Below, piece after piece: positions 6,822 to 14,398 of a stretch of DNA of 22,702 bases. The translations under genes were made by a program, and so were the position numbers. The stretch comes from Brachyspira sp. CAG:484 (GTDB lineage: Bacteria; Cyanobacteriota; Vampirovibrionia; Gastranaerophilales; Gastranaerophilaceae). The DNA lies in the NCBI GenBank assembly GCA_000431315.1, contig HF989732.1:47515-70216 (forward strand), given 5' to 3'. The notes under the pieces were generated by a model, which worked only from the letters and a program-made list of their open reading frames with translations, had not been told where the DNA came from and did not search any database. Each line of letters opens with the position of its first letter. Positions within the stretch are counted from its first letter, which is position 1.

Positions 6822-7510
6822 TAATTATTTTCCCTAAAGTGATTAAAGGGGCTTTTTTCAACAGCTCTTAGTGTGTTTATTCCTTCTAAAAGTTTTTCAA
6901 ATACTTTTAACACAAGGATTTCACTCTCAAAATGCCCAATATCAAACAATACAATCGGACTTTCGAGTGCGGTATGAAATTTTATGTCACCGGTTACAAG
7001 AGCATCTGCCCCATTTTCATATGCTTCATTAATAAATTCAGAGCCGCTTCCCGCACAAAAAGCAATTTTTTTTAAGCAACGGATATTTTTATTATTTACA
7101 TAACGTAAATTTGGTGAAATTTCAGACAGTTTTTGGCAGAAATCTTCTACACTAGTGTGCACATCTGCAAACCTCAAAAAGTCATCTTTTTCGTTTATCA
7201 TTAAACCAAGTTCTGATATTAATGTGTCGGTGGTTCCCCCGTCTGCCCGGTCAAGGTTTGTGTGGGCGCTGTAAATATCAATTTTATTCCAGCTTAAAGG
7301 TACATAAAATAAAGGGTGATGGGAAATTATCATATCACAATTATTTTCCAGTGCCTGTTTTACAATATCATCTGTAACTGTAAGGCAAAGCATTATTTTC
7401 CTGACTTCTGCTTTCCTGGTATCAACACCCCATCCTGAGCAGTCCCATTCTTCTGCAAGTTCCGGAGGTGCAAATTTTTCTATTTTATTTATAACATCAT
7501 ATTTATTCAT
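6818..7510 (-). CDS. Nif3-like dinuclear metal centre protein (YbgI/YqfO family)
   Basis: A 230-residue protein of the Nif3/YbgI family, listed in databases as a GTP cyclohydrolase I type 2 homologue though the physiological reaction is unsettled. The metal-ligand motifs are visible: ISHHP (His64, His65), SAHTNLDRADGG (His83, Asp87) and, near the C-terminus, DIGHFESE supplying the last His and Glu. CAGSGSEFINEAYENGADAL and VTGDIKFHTALE are also typical. The length suits the short form without the inserted PII-like domain. Its ATG overlaps the end of coaBC by eight bases and has AAAGGA inside coaBC, so translation is probably coupled. It is the third gene of the gmk-coaBC operon. Confidence 0.92.
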   Translation of the reverse strand: MNKYDVINKIEKFAPPELAEEWDCSGWGVDTRKAEVRKIMLCLTVTDDIVKQALENNCDMIISHHPLFYVPLSWNKIDIYSAHTNLDRADGGTTDTLISELGLMINEKDDFLRFADVHTSVEDFCQKLSEISPNLRYVNNKNIRCLKKIAFCAGSGSEFINEAYENGADALVTGDIKFHTALESPIVLFDIGHFESEILVLKVFEKLLEGINTLRAVEKSPFNHFRENNY

Positions 7511-8675
7511 GGATTTCCTTTAGAATTTCCAGTGCAATATCGGATTTTGAGGCTTTTTCAAGTTTTTTCAGGCCGCCTTTTCTATCGAGAATTAAAACTT
7601 CGTTATAGTCGCTTGAAAATCCTATGTCAGTCCTTGAAATATCGTTTGCTATTAGATAATCGCATCCTTTTTTTTGAATTTTTTCTTTAGCATTTTCAAT
7701 TAAGTTTTCGCTTTCAGCGCAAAATCCAATTACAGTCTGATGGGTTTTCTTTTTACAGAGTTCCTGTAAAATATCGGGATTTTTAACGAGTTCAAGCGTA
7801 ATGCTTTCTTCCCCGGTCTTTTTCAATTTTTGTTCTGATTTGTTTTTAACCCTGTAATCAGCAACTGCTGCTGCCATAATTACAAAATCCGCAGCAGCAA
7901 ATTCTTTTTCTACAGCCTGCTGCATTTCTTGGGCAGATTTTATTTTGATTACCTTATAAGGTCGTCTTACATCCACTGTTGTAACCAGTACAACATCGTT
8001 GCCCTGGTGAAATGCTTCATCTGCCAGAGAAATCCCCATTTTACCTGATGAATAGTTTGAAATATACCTGACAGGATCAATATCTTCAATTGTTCCGCCG
8101 GCAGTTATTACATATTTTTTTTTGTTTTGCACAGTTGATAAAAGACGCATTGAAACTTCATCAAATATTTTATCCAGACTGCAAAGTCTGCCCTTACCGT
8201 CATATCCGCAGGCAAGAAATCCGTTTTCCGGCTCAAGGATTTTATATCCTAAGGAGGAAAGCTTTTTAATATTATCCTGTATCACAGGGTTTTCCCACAT
8301 ATTACAATTCATTGCAGGGGCAATGATTACAGGTTTTTTAAAGGCGCAGACAACAGAGGTTAAAAGGTTGTCGCAAATTCCGTTTGCTATTTTAGAAATT
8401 GTGTTGGCTGTAGCAGGAGCAATTACCATAATATCAGCTTCATCGGCATAAGAAATATGCTCAGGCTTAAAGTCTTCAACTTCAAATTCTTCAATGCCTA
8501 CTTCATTTTGGCTCAAGTTTTGCAATGTAAGTTTCGTTACAAAATTGAGAGCATTTGGCGTACATATTACGCGTACATTTGCATTATTTCTTTTAAACAT
8601 TCTGATAAGTTCACAGATTTTGTAAGCTGCAATACCTCCGGTAAGCCCTATCAGGATATTTTTACCGCTTAACAT
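7503..8675 (-). CDS. coaBC: Bifunctional phosphopantothenoylcysteine decarboxylase / phosphopantothenate-cysteine ligase
   Basis: A 390-residue cytoplasmic enzyme for two steps of coenzyme A synthesis: joining cysteine to 4'-phosphopantothenate and decarboxylating the product. The N-terminal FMN-binding CoaC half shows LTGGIAAYK, the catalytic His73 in HISYADEAD, APAMNCNMWENP (Asn123) and CGYDGKGRL (Cys156). The CoaB half begins near residue 187 with YVITAGGTIEDIDPVRYISN, SSGKMG, and AAAVADYRVKN before a Lys-rich nucleotide-binding stretch. The length matches the family. It starts one base after the gmk stop codon, with GGAG inside the end of gmk. In many bacteria rpoZ lies between gmk and coaBC; it is absent from that place here. 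Confidence 0.97.
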   Translation of the reverse strand: MLSGKNILIGLTGGIAAYKICELIRMFKRNNANVRVICTPNALNFVTKLTLQNLSQNEVGIEEFEVEDFKPEHISYADEADIMVIAPATANTISKIANGICDNLLTSVVCAFKKPVIIAPAMNCNMWENPVIQDNIKKLSSLGYKILEPENGFLACGYDGKGRLCSLDKIFDEVSMRLLSTVQNKKKYVITAGGTIEDIDPVRYISNYSSGKMGISLADEAFHQGNDVVLVTTVDVRRPYKVIKIKSAQEMQQAVEKEFAAADFVIMAAAVADYRVKNKSEQKLKKTGEESITLELVKNPDILQELCKKKTHQTVIGFCAESENLIENAKEKIQKKGCDYLIANDISRTDIGFSSDYNEVLILDRKGGLKKLEKASKSDIALEILKEIHE

Positions 8676-8676
8676 T

Positions 8677-9246
8677 TTATTGTTCTCCGTTTATAATTCT
8701 TTCTAAATCTTCGATTGCTTTATCAAGGTCATCATTTACAACTTTATAATCAAAGTTTTCGGCGCGCTCAAGTTCTGTTTTAACTTCGTGCAGGCGCTTT
8801 TGGATGGTTTCTTCATCCTCGGTATGCCTTCCTCTAAGTCTGTTTTCAAGTGTTTCCAGAGAAGGTGGACAGATAAAAATAAGTACAGCTTCCGGCATTT
8901 GTTTTTTTACCTGAAGAGCGCCCTTTGTTTCTATTTCAAGAATAATATCCTTACCTTCATCAAGGCACTGCCTTATGTATTTTTTCTTTGTGCCGTAGCG
9001 GTTTCCTGCAAACTCAGCCCATTCAAGGAATTTATCATTATCAATGCAGTTTTGAAATTCTTCTTTTGAAATAAAAAAATAATTTACACCATCAACTTCA
9101 CCCTTACGCGGCTTTCTGGTTGTACAGGAAATGGAGAGCATAAAATTGGGGTTTTTCGCCAGAAATCCTTTCAGTACAGTGCCTTTGCCGACACCTGATG
9201 AGCCTGAAATTACAAATAATTTTTTTGTTCCGGAATTTTTTTTCAT
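8677..9246 (-). CDS. gmk: Guanylate kinase
   Basis: A 189-residue enzyme that phosphorylates GMP to GDP. It carries the P-loop GSSGVGKGT near residue 16, the GMP-binding region SCTTRKPRKGEVDGVNYFF and LEWAEFAGNRYGT, and the lid RLRGRHTEDEETIQKRL. The chosen ATG (9246) gives the usual N-terminus, MKKNSGTKKLFVISGSSG. An in-frame GTG at 9273 would lie inside the divergent kinase gene. There is no Shine-Dalgarno sequence before 9246; TATAAT ends exactly six bases upstream, so the transcript is probably leaderless. It is the first gene of the gmk-coaBC-nif3-like operon. Confidence 0.96.
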   Translation of the reverse strand: MKKNSGTKKLFVISGSSGVGKGTVLKGFLAKNPNFMLSISCTTRKPRKGEVDGVNYFFISKEEFQNCIDNDKFLEWAEFAGNRYGTKKKYIRQCLDEGKDIILEIETKGALQVKKQMPEAVLIFICPPSLETLENRLRGRHTEDEETIQKRLHEVKTELERAENFDYKVVNDDLDKAIEDLERIINGEQ

Positions 9247-9254
9247 ATTATAAT
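9225..9254 (+). promoter_or_regulatory. Candidate leaderless promoter of the histidine kinase gene
   Basis: Weak -35 TTGTTC (9225-9230), 18-base spacer, perfect -10 TATAAT (9249-9254), six bases, ATG 9261. The -35 lies within the first codons of gmk. The -10 shares two bases with the minus-strand -10 used by gmk. Confidence 0.45.
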
Positions 9255-9280
9255 TATACAATGAATATTTCACATGAAAA
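9253..9280 (-). promoter_or_regulatory. Candidate leaderless promoter of gmk-coaBC-nif3
   Basis: Minus strand TTTTCA (9280-9275), 16-base spacer, perfect TATAAT (9258-9253), six bases, ATG 9246. The -35 sits inside codons 5-7 of the divergent histidine kinase gene. A second TATAAT abuts the ATG directly but is too close to serve it. Confidence 0.45.
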
Positions 9281-10445
9281 ATTCTTAAGTAAATTTTTGA
9301 AAAAACTTAATACTATAGATACAGTAAAAGAGTTGTGTGCAGAAACAGTGCAGGGAGTTTTAAAGTTTACAAAGGCGCAGGCCGGTTGGATTTATCTGCC
9401 AAATCAGGAGCTGAACAGCGTTTCAGTCAAAAAAATTTATTATACACCGGATATAAATAAAAAAACTGATGTTAAAAAGAGTGTAGAAACAATTTTTACA
9501 CTGGGAGAAGATTTATTTTCCAACAATTATGAGATGGAAGATACTCTTGATTATTTTAAAAATCTTTCAAAGGAGAGGACAATAATTATTCCTATTATAG
9601 TGCGGGGATTTTTGCTTGGTTACTTTGCACTTATTGGAAGACGTATTGAGTTTAATTATAACTTTGGAGAAATGCTTCAGATTATTACTGATTTTTTAAG
9701 TGCGCGGCTTGAAATTATGCTTTTGAGGATTGATTTGGAAAATCATGATAAGCAGAAAATTCAATTTCTTGCAAGTATATCTCATGAGTATAAAACTCCT
9801 CTTAATTCAATAATTGGTTTTTCTGATATATTAAAAGACCGTCTTGATGATACTGATGAGTTTAAATATATTGATAATATTTCAAAAAGTGCGAAGTTTC
9901 TTCTAAGTTTAATTCAGGATATACTTGATATGTCGCGTGCTGAAATAAGCAAGCTAGAGCTTCATAAAGAAACTTTCAGGACAAAAGAAATTATTGAAGA
10001 TATTTCTTATAGTTTTGACGAGATTGTTAAATCAAAAAATCTTCATTTTTCATACACAGTAGTTGATGTAGAGATTAACGCTGATTTGAGAAGGTTTAAG
10101 CAGCTGATTTATAACTTAATTTCAAATGCTGTAAAGTTTAATAAGCTTAACGGTAAAATTACAATAGTATCATACCTGGATGAGAATAATGATTTTGTAT
10201 TTGAAATAAAAGATACCGGTGATGGTATAAGGAAAAAAGATTACGACACAATATTTTCATTCTTTTCCCAGGTTAACCGGAGTGTCTTAAAACGCCAGCA
10301 GGGATCAGGTATAGGTCTTGCTTTATGCAAAAAGATAGTAGAAGCTCATGGCGGTGAAATCGGATTTAAGTCAAGACTAAACAGCGGAAGTACGTTCTGG
10401 TTTACCATTCCGCAGCCTGAACAGTTGAATATTAGTGCAGAATAG
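9261..10445 (+). CDS. Soluble GAF-type sensor histidine kinase
   Basis: A 394-residue protein with no membrane segment, so a cytoplasmic sensor. Residues ~10-150 look like a divergent GAF domain (AETVQGVLKFTKAQAGWIYL at its start, IIPIIVRGFLLGYFALIG near its end). A dimerisation/phosphoacceptor domain follows with LASISHEYKTPLNSIIGFSD, placing the phosphorylated His at 175. The ATPase domain has the N box LISNAVKFN (about residue 285), the G1 box DTGDGI, the F box FSFFSQV and the G2 box GSGIGLALCKKIVEAHGG. All catalytic boxes are intact. No response regulator is adjacent, making it an orphan in this locus; the LuxR-type regulators at 18575-19855 are possible but unproven partners. ATG 9261 was chosen over upstream in-frame codons because those lie within gmk and because of the promoter geometry. 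Confidence 0.93.
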   Translation: MNISHEKFLSKFLKKLNTIDTVKELCAETVQGVLKFTKAQAGWIYLPNQELNSVSVKKIYYTPDINKKTDVKKSVETIFTLGEDLFSNNYEMEDTLDYFKNLSKERTIIIPIIVRGFLLGYFALIGRRIEFNYNFGEMLQIITDFLSARLEIMLLRIDLENHDKQKIQFLASISHEYKTPLNSIIGFSDILKDRLDDTDEFKYIDNISKSAKFLLSLIQDILDMSRAEISKLELHKETFRTKEIIEDISYSFDEIVKSKNLHFSYTVVDVEINADLRRFKQLIYNLISNAVKFNKLNGKITIVSYLDENNDFVFEIKDTGDGIRKKDYDTIFSFFSQVNRSVLKRQQGSGIGLALCKKIVEAHGGEIGFKSRLNSGSTFWFTIPQPEQLNISAE

Positions 10446-10640
10446 TTTATAATAAAAACAGAACATTTGAATGTCTATTATTATAGTAACAGTATATCTT
10501 TTCGAAACGATAGCGGGAACGGAGTGGAAGCGTGTTTGAGAAAACAAATATATTTCCTTATTTAAAGAAAAAGAAATAAATAAATATTTTCCCTTAAAAA
10601 ACAAAAATAAACATTACAACTAAAAAAAGGAGATTAAGTT

Positions 10641-11466
10641 ATGGAAAACGCAGTAATGATAAGGATTTTCGGGGGGGGGGCAGAGTAGTTTAAGCTCCTT
10701 AAGAGGCATTGGCGCAGGCAATGAACCATTTTGCGCCGCCGGAAGAAGAACTATTAAATCTGGTTTTACCCTTGCAGAGGTATTGATTACTCTTGGTATA
10801 ATAGGTATAGTTGCGGCTATGACAATGCCTATTTTAATTGAAAAGCATCAAAAAAAAGTTACTGCAACCAGGTTAAAACAGGCTTACAGTATGCTTTCGC
10901 AGGCGACTTTGTTAGCTCAGAAAGACTATGATGAACCAAAATATTGGGACAGTTCAAAAGGACAAAGCGCAAATAATATGAAAAATGCAACAAGTTTATG
11001 GGTAGAAAAATATATAATTCCTTATTTGAGTGGAGCTAAAGTTTATGGTTGGAAATCACTTGCCCAAGTAGGATTTAAGAAAGGTTATGTTACTTTAAAT
11101 GGAAAAGTTATTTCTAATGGTAATCTTACCGGAGTTAATAATTCTGCCTATATTATAGAACTGCCAAATCAGGTTTTATTAACTTTTGATCTTAATTCTA
11201 CTACAGTGGAAGGGAATTTATATTTAACAGATGTTTTATGTCGTTTTGATATTAATGGAAAACAAAAGCCAAATATGTGGGGGCGGGATTTATTTATGTT
11301 TTATTTTGATACATCAAAAGGTAAATGGCTTCCTTATGGATTATCTGATACCAGAGAAAATTTGCTTAAATCTTATTGTACAAAATCTACCGAGTGGGGT
11401 AATATATATTGTTCTGCCGTTATAATGCAGGATGGATGGGAGATAAAGGACGATTATCCCTGGTAA
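10641..11466 (+). CDS. Type IV pilin-like (pseudopilin) protein, frame interrupted at a G10 tract
   Basis: The ATG at 10641 has an excellent ribosome site (AAAGGAG, eight bases away). It reads MENAVMIRIFGGGAE and stops at 10686-10688, because ten Gs at 10671-10680 shift the frame. With nine or twelve Gs the frame continues as QSSLSSLRGIGAGNEPF, then RRTIKSG/FTLAEVLITLGIIG, a canonical class III signal: cleavage after Gly, Phe at +1, Glu at +5, then a hydrophobic helix. In the downstream frame there are stops at 10654-10662 and no ATG, GTG or TTG before the cleavage site; the first start-like codon (TTG 10783) lies inside the helix. The mature C-terminal domain (~220 residues, ending WEIKDDYPW) resembles secreted pseudopilins of unknown role. 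The gene ends in a terminator. The 195-bp upstream gap shows no convincing promoter. Likely phase-variable; a homopolymer read error is the alternative. Confidence 0.82.
10671..10680. repeat. Homopolymeric G10 tract within the pseudopilin leader
   Basis: Ten consecutive Gs between TTTTC and CAGAG, 31 bases after the start codon, in an AT-rich genome. Tract lengths of 9 or 12 keep the pseudopilin in frame; 10 gives a stop at 10686; 11 gives a stop (TAA) shortly after. This is the arrangement of slipped-strand contingency loci. Confidence 0.9.
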
Positions 11467-11494
11467 AAAAGCCTCTCTTATTGAGAGGCTTTTT
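11467..11494. terminator. Rho-independent terminator between pseudopilin and MFS genes
   Basis: AAAAGCCTCTC, a five-base loop TTATT, GAGAGGCTTTT plus T. A and T runs flank the stem on both sides, so it can serve both convergent genes. Confidence 0.85.
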
Positions 11495-11511
11495 GTGTTT
11501 ATTATAAATTA

Positions 11512-12903
11512 TTATGAATTTTGTTTTTTCTTTTTCTCATCTATCATTAGTATCGTGCATATTGCAATACAAATTACAGCGGAGAATATCCAGAAGACAA
11601 TTGCTCCGTTCCAGCCGAATTTATCTACCATAAATCCTGTTCCTGTTGCAGATAACACTGCTCCGATATATCCGAAAGTTCCTGTAAAGCCTGTGGCTGC
11701 TGATGCAACTTTTTTAGAACTGCTTTCTACTGCGCACAGACCGCCTATCATCATCTGCGGACCATATGTGAAGGCTCCTAATAAGCCGATAAGTACAAAG
11801 TCAATTGAACTTATCGTGTTAAACTTCAAAAGTATAAGACAAGCAACAACACCTGCCAGGTAAATTAAGTTTACCGGTGCTCTTTGACCTTTGAATATTT
11901 TGTCTGAAATTATACCGGCGCAAATTGTTCCTGCAATACCTACCAGCGGTAATGAACTCAGCTTCATTGCAGCAAGTTCAAGAGAATTGCTTTTTGCTTC
12001 ATGAAGATATTTTATCATCCAATCTTCTGCACCAAATCTTATTATGTAAACGAATATGTAAGCTATAGCAAGAAGCCAGATCGTTTTATTATATAAAATA
12101 TTCTGTTTGAAAATTTCTACATAAGAACGGTTATCTTCAGTACAATTATCAGCCTTTTTAGCAGTTGGTTCTTCGTTGTATGTTTCAATATCAGGAAGTC
12201 CCAATGACTGCGGTCTGTCGCGTAATCTGTCAAAAAGCCAGATTGCTACAAGAATTGCAAGAGTTCCCGGAACAAAAAACGCCATTTTCCACCCCCAGTG
12301 TGCAACCAAAAATCCTGATATAATTACGCTTAAAAAGGTTCCTACCTGGTGAGAACAAGACCATAATGACCATTTTGTTCCTCTTTCTGAATTTGAATAC
12401 CAGTAGGTTAAGCTTTTAGCTACTGCAGGAAACCCTGCTGACTGAAACCATCCGCTTGCACCCCAGAAAAATACAAATAACCACAATAAAATAGTATTTG
12501 TAGGCAACCCGAAAAATGAAACATGTCCCGGTGTAATAAATACTGCAGACAGTGCAAAGCAAATATTTGCAATAGCAGTCATAATAAGAGCTGTAGGTAA
12601 AAATTTTCTAACATCTGAGCCGTCAGCTAATACTCCGTTTACAAATTTTCCGATACCGTATGTTAAGTATAAAGAACTTCCCAAAAGCCCCAGTTCTGTA
12701 TTTGAGTATCCGTATTCAGCGCTTAACCCGGGAAGCGCTACAGCTATATTCTTTTTACACAAATAAAATACTGTATATCCGATAAAACACGCGTAAAATA
12801 TTCTCAACCGCCAATGAGAATACATGCTTTTAACCTTTTCCTTATCCTGAATAGTTTCTTTTACAGGCGGTTCCTTAAAAAATTGAGCTATTTTTTCCAA
12901 CAT
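11512..12903 (-). CDS. MFS transporter of the organophosphate:phosphate antiporter (GlpT/UhpT/UhpC) family
   Basis: A 463-residue inner-membrane protein with about twelve hydrophobic helices. The family pattern is clear: SHWRLRIFYACFIGYTVFYL near residue 30, LGLLGSSLYLTYGIGKFVNG, SAGFPAVAKSLTYWYSNSER-GT, and in the second half FVYIIRFGAEDWMIKYL. Members exchange sugar phosphates or glycerol 3-phosphate for inorganic phosphate. In GlpT two arginines bind the phosphate: the one in the second half corresponds to Arg in YIIRFGAEDW and is kept, whereas the first-helix position (YLVRKN in GlpT) reads YLCKKN here, a Lys substitution. The substrate is therefore uncertain. It starts two bases after the exonuclease gene stop and is probably co-transcribed with it. 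Cytoplasmic ends are Lys-rich (DEKKKKQNS). Confidence 0.9.
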   Translation of the reverse strand: MLEKIAQFFKEPPVKETIQDKEKVKSMYSHWRLRIFYACFIGYTVFYLCKKNIAVALPGLSAEYGYSNTELGLLGSSLYLTYGIGKFVNGVLADGSDVRKFLPTALIMTAIANICFALSAVFITPGHVSFFGLPTNTILLWLFVFFWGASGWFQSAGFPAVAKSLTYWYSNSERGTKWSLWSCSHQVGTFLSVIISGFLVAHWGWKMAFFVPGTLAILVAIWLFDRLRDRPQSLGLPDIETYNEEPTAKKADNCTEDNRSYVEIFKQNILYNKTIWLLAIAYIFVYIIRFGAEDWMIKYLHEAKSNSLELAAMKLSSLPLVGIAGTICAGIISDKIFKGQRAPVNLIYLAGVVACLILLKFNTISSIDFVLIGLLGAFTYGPQMMIGGLCAVESSSKKVASAATGFTGTFGYIGAVLSATGTGFMVDKFGWNGAIVFWIFSAVICIAICTILMIDEKKKKQNS

Positions 12904-12905
12904 AG

Positions 12906-13823
12906 TTACTTCCCTGCTTTTATAATCTGTATATTTCTTGTTTCTGTTATTTCCTGTCTTGCATCTTTAATGATTTCTCTTTTATCTTCATCAAGCCTGT
13001 AGCCGCATACAAGTCTGTCTACAAAACCGGTATTTAATTTTACGGCTTTATCAAATGCTCCAACTTCTTCCAGCACATCTTTTATCTGGTGAAGATCATA
13101 CCCGAAAGTCTGTTTTGAATTGTAAACAAGAGTTTCCCCTGTTTGTGCAACAATAGGCGATCCACCCTGTTCAAAATAAAGCTTAAATACGGATTTCAAA
13201 TCCTGTAATTCTGATTGCAATGTATTAATTGTCTGCTGTATTCTTAAATATCTCTCAAAAAGATATTCAACATTGTCAAGCTGCTTTTGTTCCCAGTCAT
13301 ATTTTTGCAGATATAATTTTTTTAATTTAGGATAAGCAAGCGCCAGCCCCATTGTATCTGCCATAGCTCTGTGGTGGTTAGTAAGCGGAACCTTGAATTT
13401 AGTAGTAAGAGCTTCAAGACCATGAGAATCAAGATCCGGATACACCTCTTTAAACATCTGCTGTGTATCAATCCGAGGGTTTGAAATTTCTTTATCAAAA
13501 ACTCTTTTGCTTGCTTCGTTTATAAATGTAAAATCAAAAATAGCGTTATGCGCTACAATCGGATAATCACCTATAAATTCCATAATCTTAGGCAGTACTT
13601 CTGCTTCAGTCGGAGCATCAGCTACCATTTCAGGAGTAATCCCATGTATTGCCATACTTGATTTTCTAATATGCTGTTCAGGATTAATCAGTGTTTGAAA
13701 CTCATCTTTTATCTTGCCGTTTTCCAGTCTAACAGCGGCAAATTCAACCATTTTTTCTTTAGTGTAATCCAGTCCTGTGGTTTCAGTATCAAGGACTATT
13801 TCTATAATTTTTTTTCTCGCCAT
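12906..13823 (-). CDS. DnaQ/PolC-type 3'-5' exonuclease with extra C-terminal domain
   Basis: A 305-residue protein. Residues 1-170 are a DEDDh exonuclease: LDTETTGL (Asp12, Glu14), VAHNAIFDFTF (Asp97), and HHRAMADT (His151, Asp156). These are the metal-binding and catalytic residues of the DNA polymerase III epsilon/PolC proofreading fold. The C-terminal 135 residues are helical (LRIQQTINTLQSELQDLKSV, coiled-coil-like) followed by a small mixed region, and resemble no domain I recognise. There is no polymerase or helicase module, so it is a stand-alone exonuclease, perhaps in repair or RNA turnover. AGGA lies six bases before the ATG. The gene diverges from trxA across 89 bp that include an A10 run. 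The MFS gene follows after two bases. Confidence 0.9.
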   Translation of the reverse strand: MARKKIIEIVLDTETTGLDYTKEKMVEFAAVRLENGKIKDEFQTLINPEQHIRKSSMAIHGITPEMVADAPTEAEVLPKIMEFIGDYPIVAHNAIFDFTFINEASKRVFDKEISNPRIDTQQMFKEVYPDLDSHGLEALTTKFKVPLTNHHRAMADTMGLALAYPKLKKLYLQKYDWEQKQLDNVEYLFERYLRIQQTINTLQSELQDLKSVFKLYFEQGGSPIVAQTGETLVYNSKQTFGYDLHQIKDVLEEVGAFDKAVKLNTGFVDRLVCGYRLDEDKREIIKDARQEITETRNIQIIKAGK

Positions 13824-13912
13824 TTCTTATCCTATTGAATTCTATTAAGATAATAGCATAAAAAAAAAATCTGTGATAAAATACCCTGTGTTAAATAAGT
13901 AAAGGAGAAATC

Positions 13913-14236
13913 ATGTCAAACGCAATAGATATTAATGACACAAATTTTGAACAGGAAGTTCTTCAGTCTGAAGTTCCTGTCGTAGTTGATTTTTGGGCTC
14001 CATGGTGCGGTCCTTGCAGAAAGCTTGGTCCTGTTTTAGATGAGGTTGCTGATGAATTTACAGGCAGAGTTAAGTTTGTTAAGTTAAATACAGACGAAAA
14101 TCTTAATACTGCTAAGAACTATTCTATAAGCGGACTTCCAAGCCTTCTTGTTTTTAAAAACGGTAAGGCTGTTGAAAGATTGGTCGGCTTGATGCCTAAA
14201 ACTTCAATTGTATCAAATATTGAAAAACATTTATAA
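13913..14236 (+). CDS. trxA: Thioredoxin
   Basis: A 107-residue cytoplasmic thioredoxin with the active site WAPWCGPCRKLGP (Cys32, Cys35) and the cis-Pro region SISGLPSLLVFKNGK. The length and all landmarks match the canonical single-domain form. It reduces disulfides in ribonucleotide reductase, peroxiredoxins and others. AAAGGAG lies five bases before the ATG. A hairpin terminator follows, so it forms a single-gene unit. Confidence 0.97.
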   Translation: MSNAIDINDTNFEQEVLQSEVPVVVDFWAPWCGPCRKLGPVLDEVADEFTGRVKFVKLNTDENLNTAKNYSISGLPSLLVFKNGKAVERLVGLMPKTSIVSNIEKHL

Positions 14237-14254
14237 AGATTTCTGAATAATTTT

Positions 14255-14291
14255 AAGAGCCTTTTATGTTTGTCATAAAAGGCTCTTTTTT
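14255..14291 (+). terminator. Rho-independent terminator of trxA
   Basis: AAGAGCCTTTTATG, a five-base loop TTTGT, CATAAAAGGCTCTT and a T run: a 14-bp perfect stem. Confidence 0.9.
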
Positions 14292-14398
14292 AATTTAGTT
14301 TTGTAACAAAAATTTATTTTTATCTAAAGTTTTCACCTGTTTATGCCGATATACGTAACAGATAGTATTATCTTTTAAGGAAAAGAAAGGCATATTTG

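Noticed and set aside
9247..9273. GTG start at 9273 giving guanylate kinase nine extra residues
   Set aside because: It would lie inside the coding region of the divergent kinase; the ATG at 9246 gives the normal family N-terminus and fits the TATAAT spacing.
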